A stretch of 5,982 nucleotides of DNA from Anseongella sp036570465. Lineage in GTDB: Bacteria; Bacteroidota; Bacteroidia; Sphingobacteriales; Sphingobacteriaceae. Below the pieces are notes generated by a model. It ran no database searches, was not told the DNA's origin, and saw only the letters and a list, made by a program, of their open reading frames with translations. Positions 5,528 to 5,982 of the stretch are shown one piece after another (the first letter of the stretch is position 1; the number at the start of each line of letters is the position of its first letter). The stretch covers positions 1 to 5,982 of the forward strand of contig DATCYD010000270.1 of NCBI GenBank assembly GCA_036570465.1. Direction: 5' to 3'. Made by a program: the position numbers and the translations under genes.

Positions 5528-5982
5528 TCAGGTAACCGAAAACATCCTGGCCAAAACCACCGAAAGCGGAAACAGCGCTACGATAGCCAGGGCCGGCAGC
5601 CAGCCGGAGAAAATGGCGGCATAGGAAGCATCCAGGAAGATCAGGGAAAGCACACCGGCCTTAACCGATAAGCGGATATCGCCGGGCTGCAGGGTTTTAA
5701 ATGCTTTTTTCAGGGGCCAGGCGGCCATCACGAGCCAGCATCCTGCAAAAAGAAGGGTTCTTGGCGCTGCGTTTTGCCATATGCCCAGCAGGATCAGGCC
5801 CGCAGTTAATGCCAAGTACATGATAAAGGAGGTCTTAAGGGCTTTTTTACTCCCTCCAAGCACTTCTCCCCGGCTAATGACCGTTACAGCCGTAATAAAC
5901 ACCAGCGGGAACAGTCCCAGCCAGGCCATTCTGCCTGTTAAAGCGGGGACCACCGAAATACCCAGCAGCAGGTTGACCGCCC
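5528..5982 (-). CDS. eboC: EboC, UbiA-family membrane protein of the ebo cluster (partial, N-terminus off window)
   Basis: The last 150 residues of an integral membrane protein of the UbiA prenyltransferase superfamily; the start lies beyond the right edge and the frame is open there. The superfamily attaches isoprenoid chains to acceptors using two Asp-rich metal sites in the membrane. The first site (N-terminal) is outside the window. Seen here: AVNLLLGISVVPALTG at the edge, then VTVISRGEVLGGSKKA (32-47), then four to five hydrophobic helices (about 20-35, 52-68, 73-90, 106-124, 127-144), and a tail LDASYAAIFSGWLPA (116-130) ending LARMFSVT. The ISRGEVLGG segment and the tail are the reasons for calling EboC rather than a menaquinone or heme A synthase enzyme. 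The usual second DxxxD motif is not obvious, so whether it prenylates anything is uncertain. In other genomes eboD follows directly; here a 64-base gap leads to the ankyrin gene. Confidence 0.8.
   Translation of the reverse strand, partial: AVNLLLGISVVPALTGRMAWLGLFPLVFITAVTVISRGEVLGGSKKALKTSFIMYLALTAGLILLGIWQNAAPRTLLFAGCWLVMAAWPLKKAFKTLQPGDIRLSVKAGVLSLIFLDASYAAIFSGWLPALAIVALFPLSVVLARMFSVT

Overview
The window looks like a piece of a Bacteroidota chromosome. All six genes lie on the minus strand and are closely packed (gaps of 27 to 65 bases, one overlap). The leaders in front of the start codons show no clear Shine-Dalgarno sequence and several are A/T-rich, as is usual in that phylum. The protein families (ebo cluster, lipoprotein GH43, GntP permease) also fit. 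GC is moderate: about 48% in the ankyrin gene and about 57% in the eboC lines I counted by hand. A placement near Chitinophagia/Cytophagia is a guess. No RNA genes, CRISPR arrays, insertion sequences or convincing terminators were seen, and no gap exceeds 65 bases.

In the direction of transcription (right to left) the layout is: the C-terminal half of an EboC-type UbiA-family membrane protein (5982 to 5528, N-terminus beyond the window); an ankyrin-repeat protein (5463 to 4825); a lipoprotein GH43 glycosidase resembling endo-1,5-alpha-L-arabinanase (4761 to 3730); a GntP-family permease (3702 to 2227); an EboD-type sugar-phosphate cyclase related to 3-dehydroquinate synthase (2162 to 972); and an EboE-type TIM-barrel protein (985 to beyond position 1), whose start overlaps the end of eboD by 14 bases.

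The main point is that eboC, eboD and eboE belong to the conserved ebo cluster (usual order eboA-B-C-D-E-F). In cyanobacteria this cluster is linked to moving a secondary-metabolite precursor to the periplasm. Here the cluster is recognisable and its visible enzymes keep their key residues, but three genes sit between eboC and eboD, where the two are normally neighbours. The three are an ankyrin protein and an apparent saccharide-use pair (arabinanase plus sugar-acid-type permease). They may be a chance insertion that became part of the transcription unit, or a lineage-specific addition to the ebo function; the sequence alone cannot decide. eboA and eboB would be expected beyond the right edge, and the end of eboE and eboF beyond the left edge.
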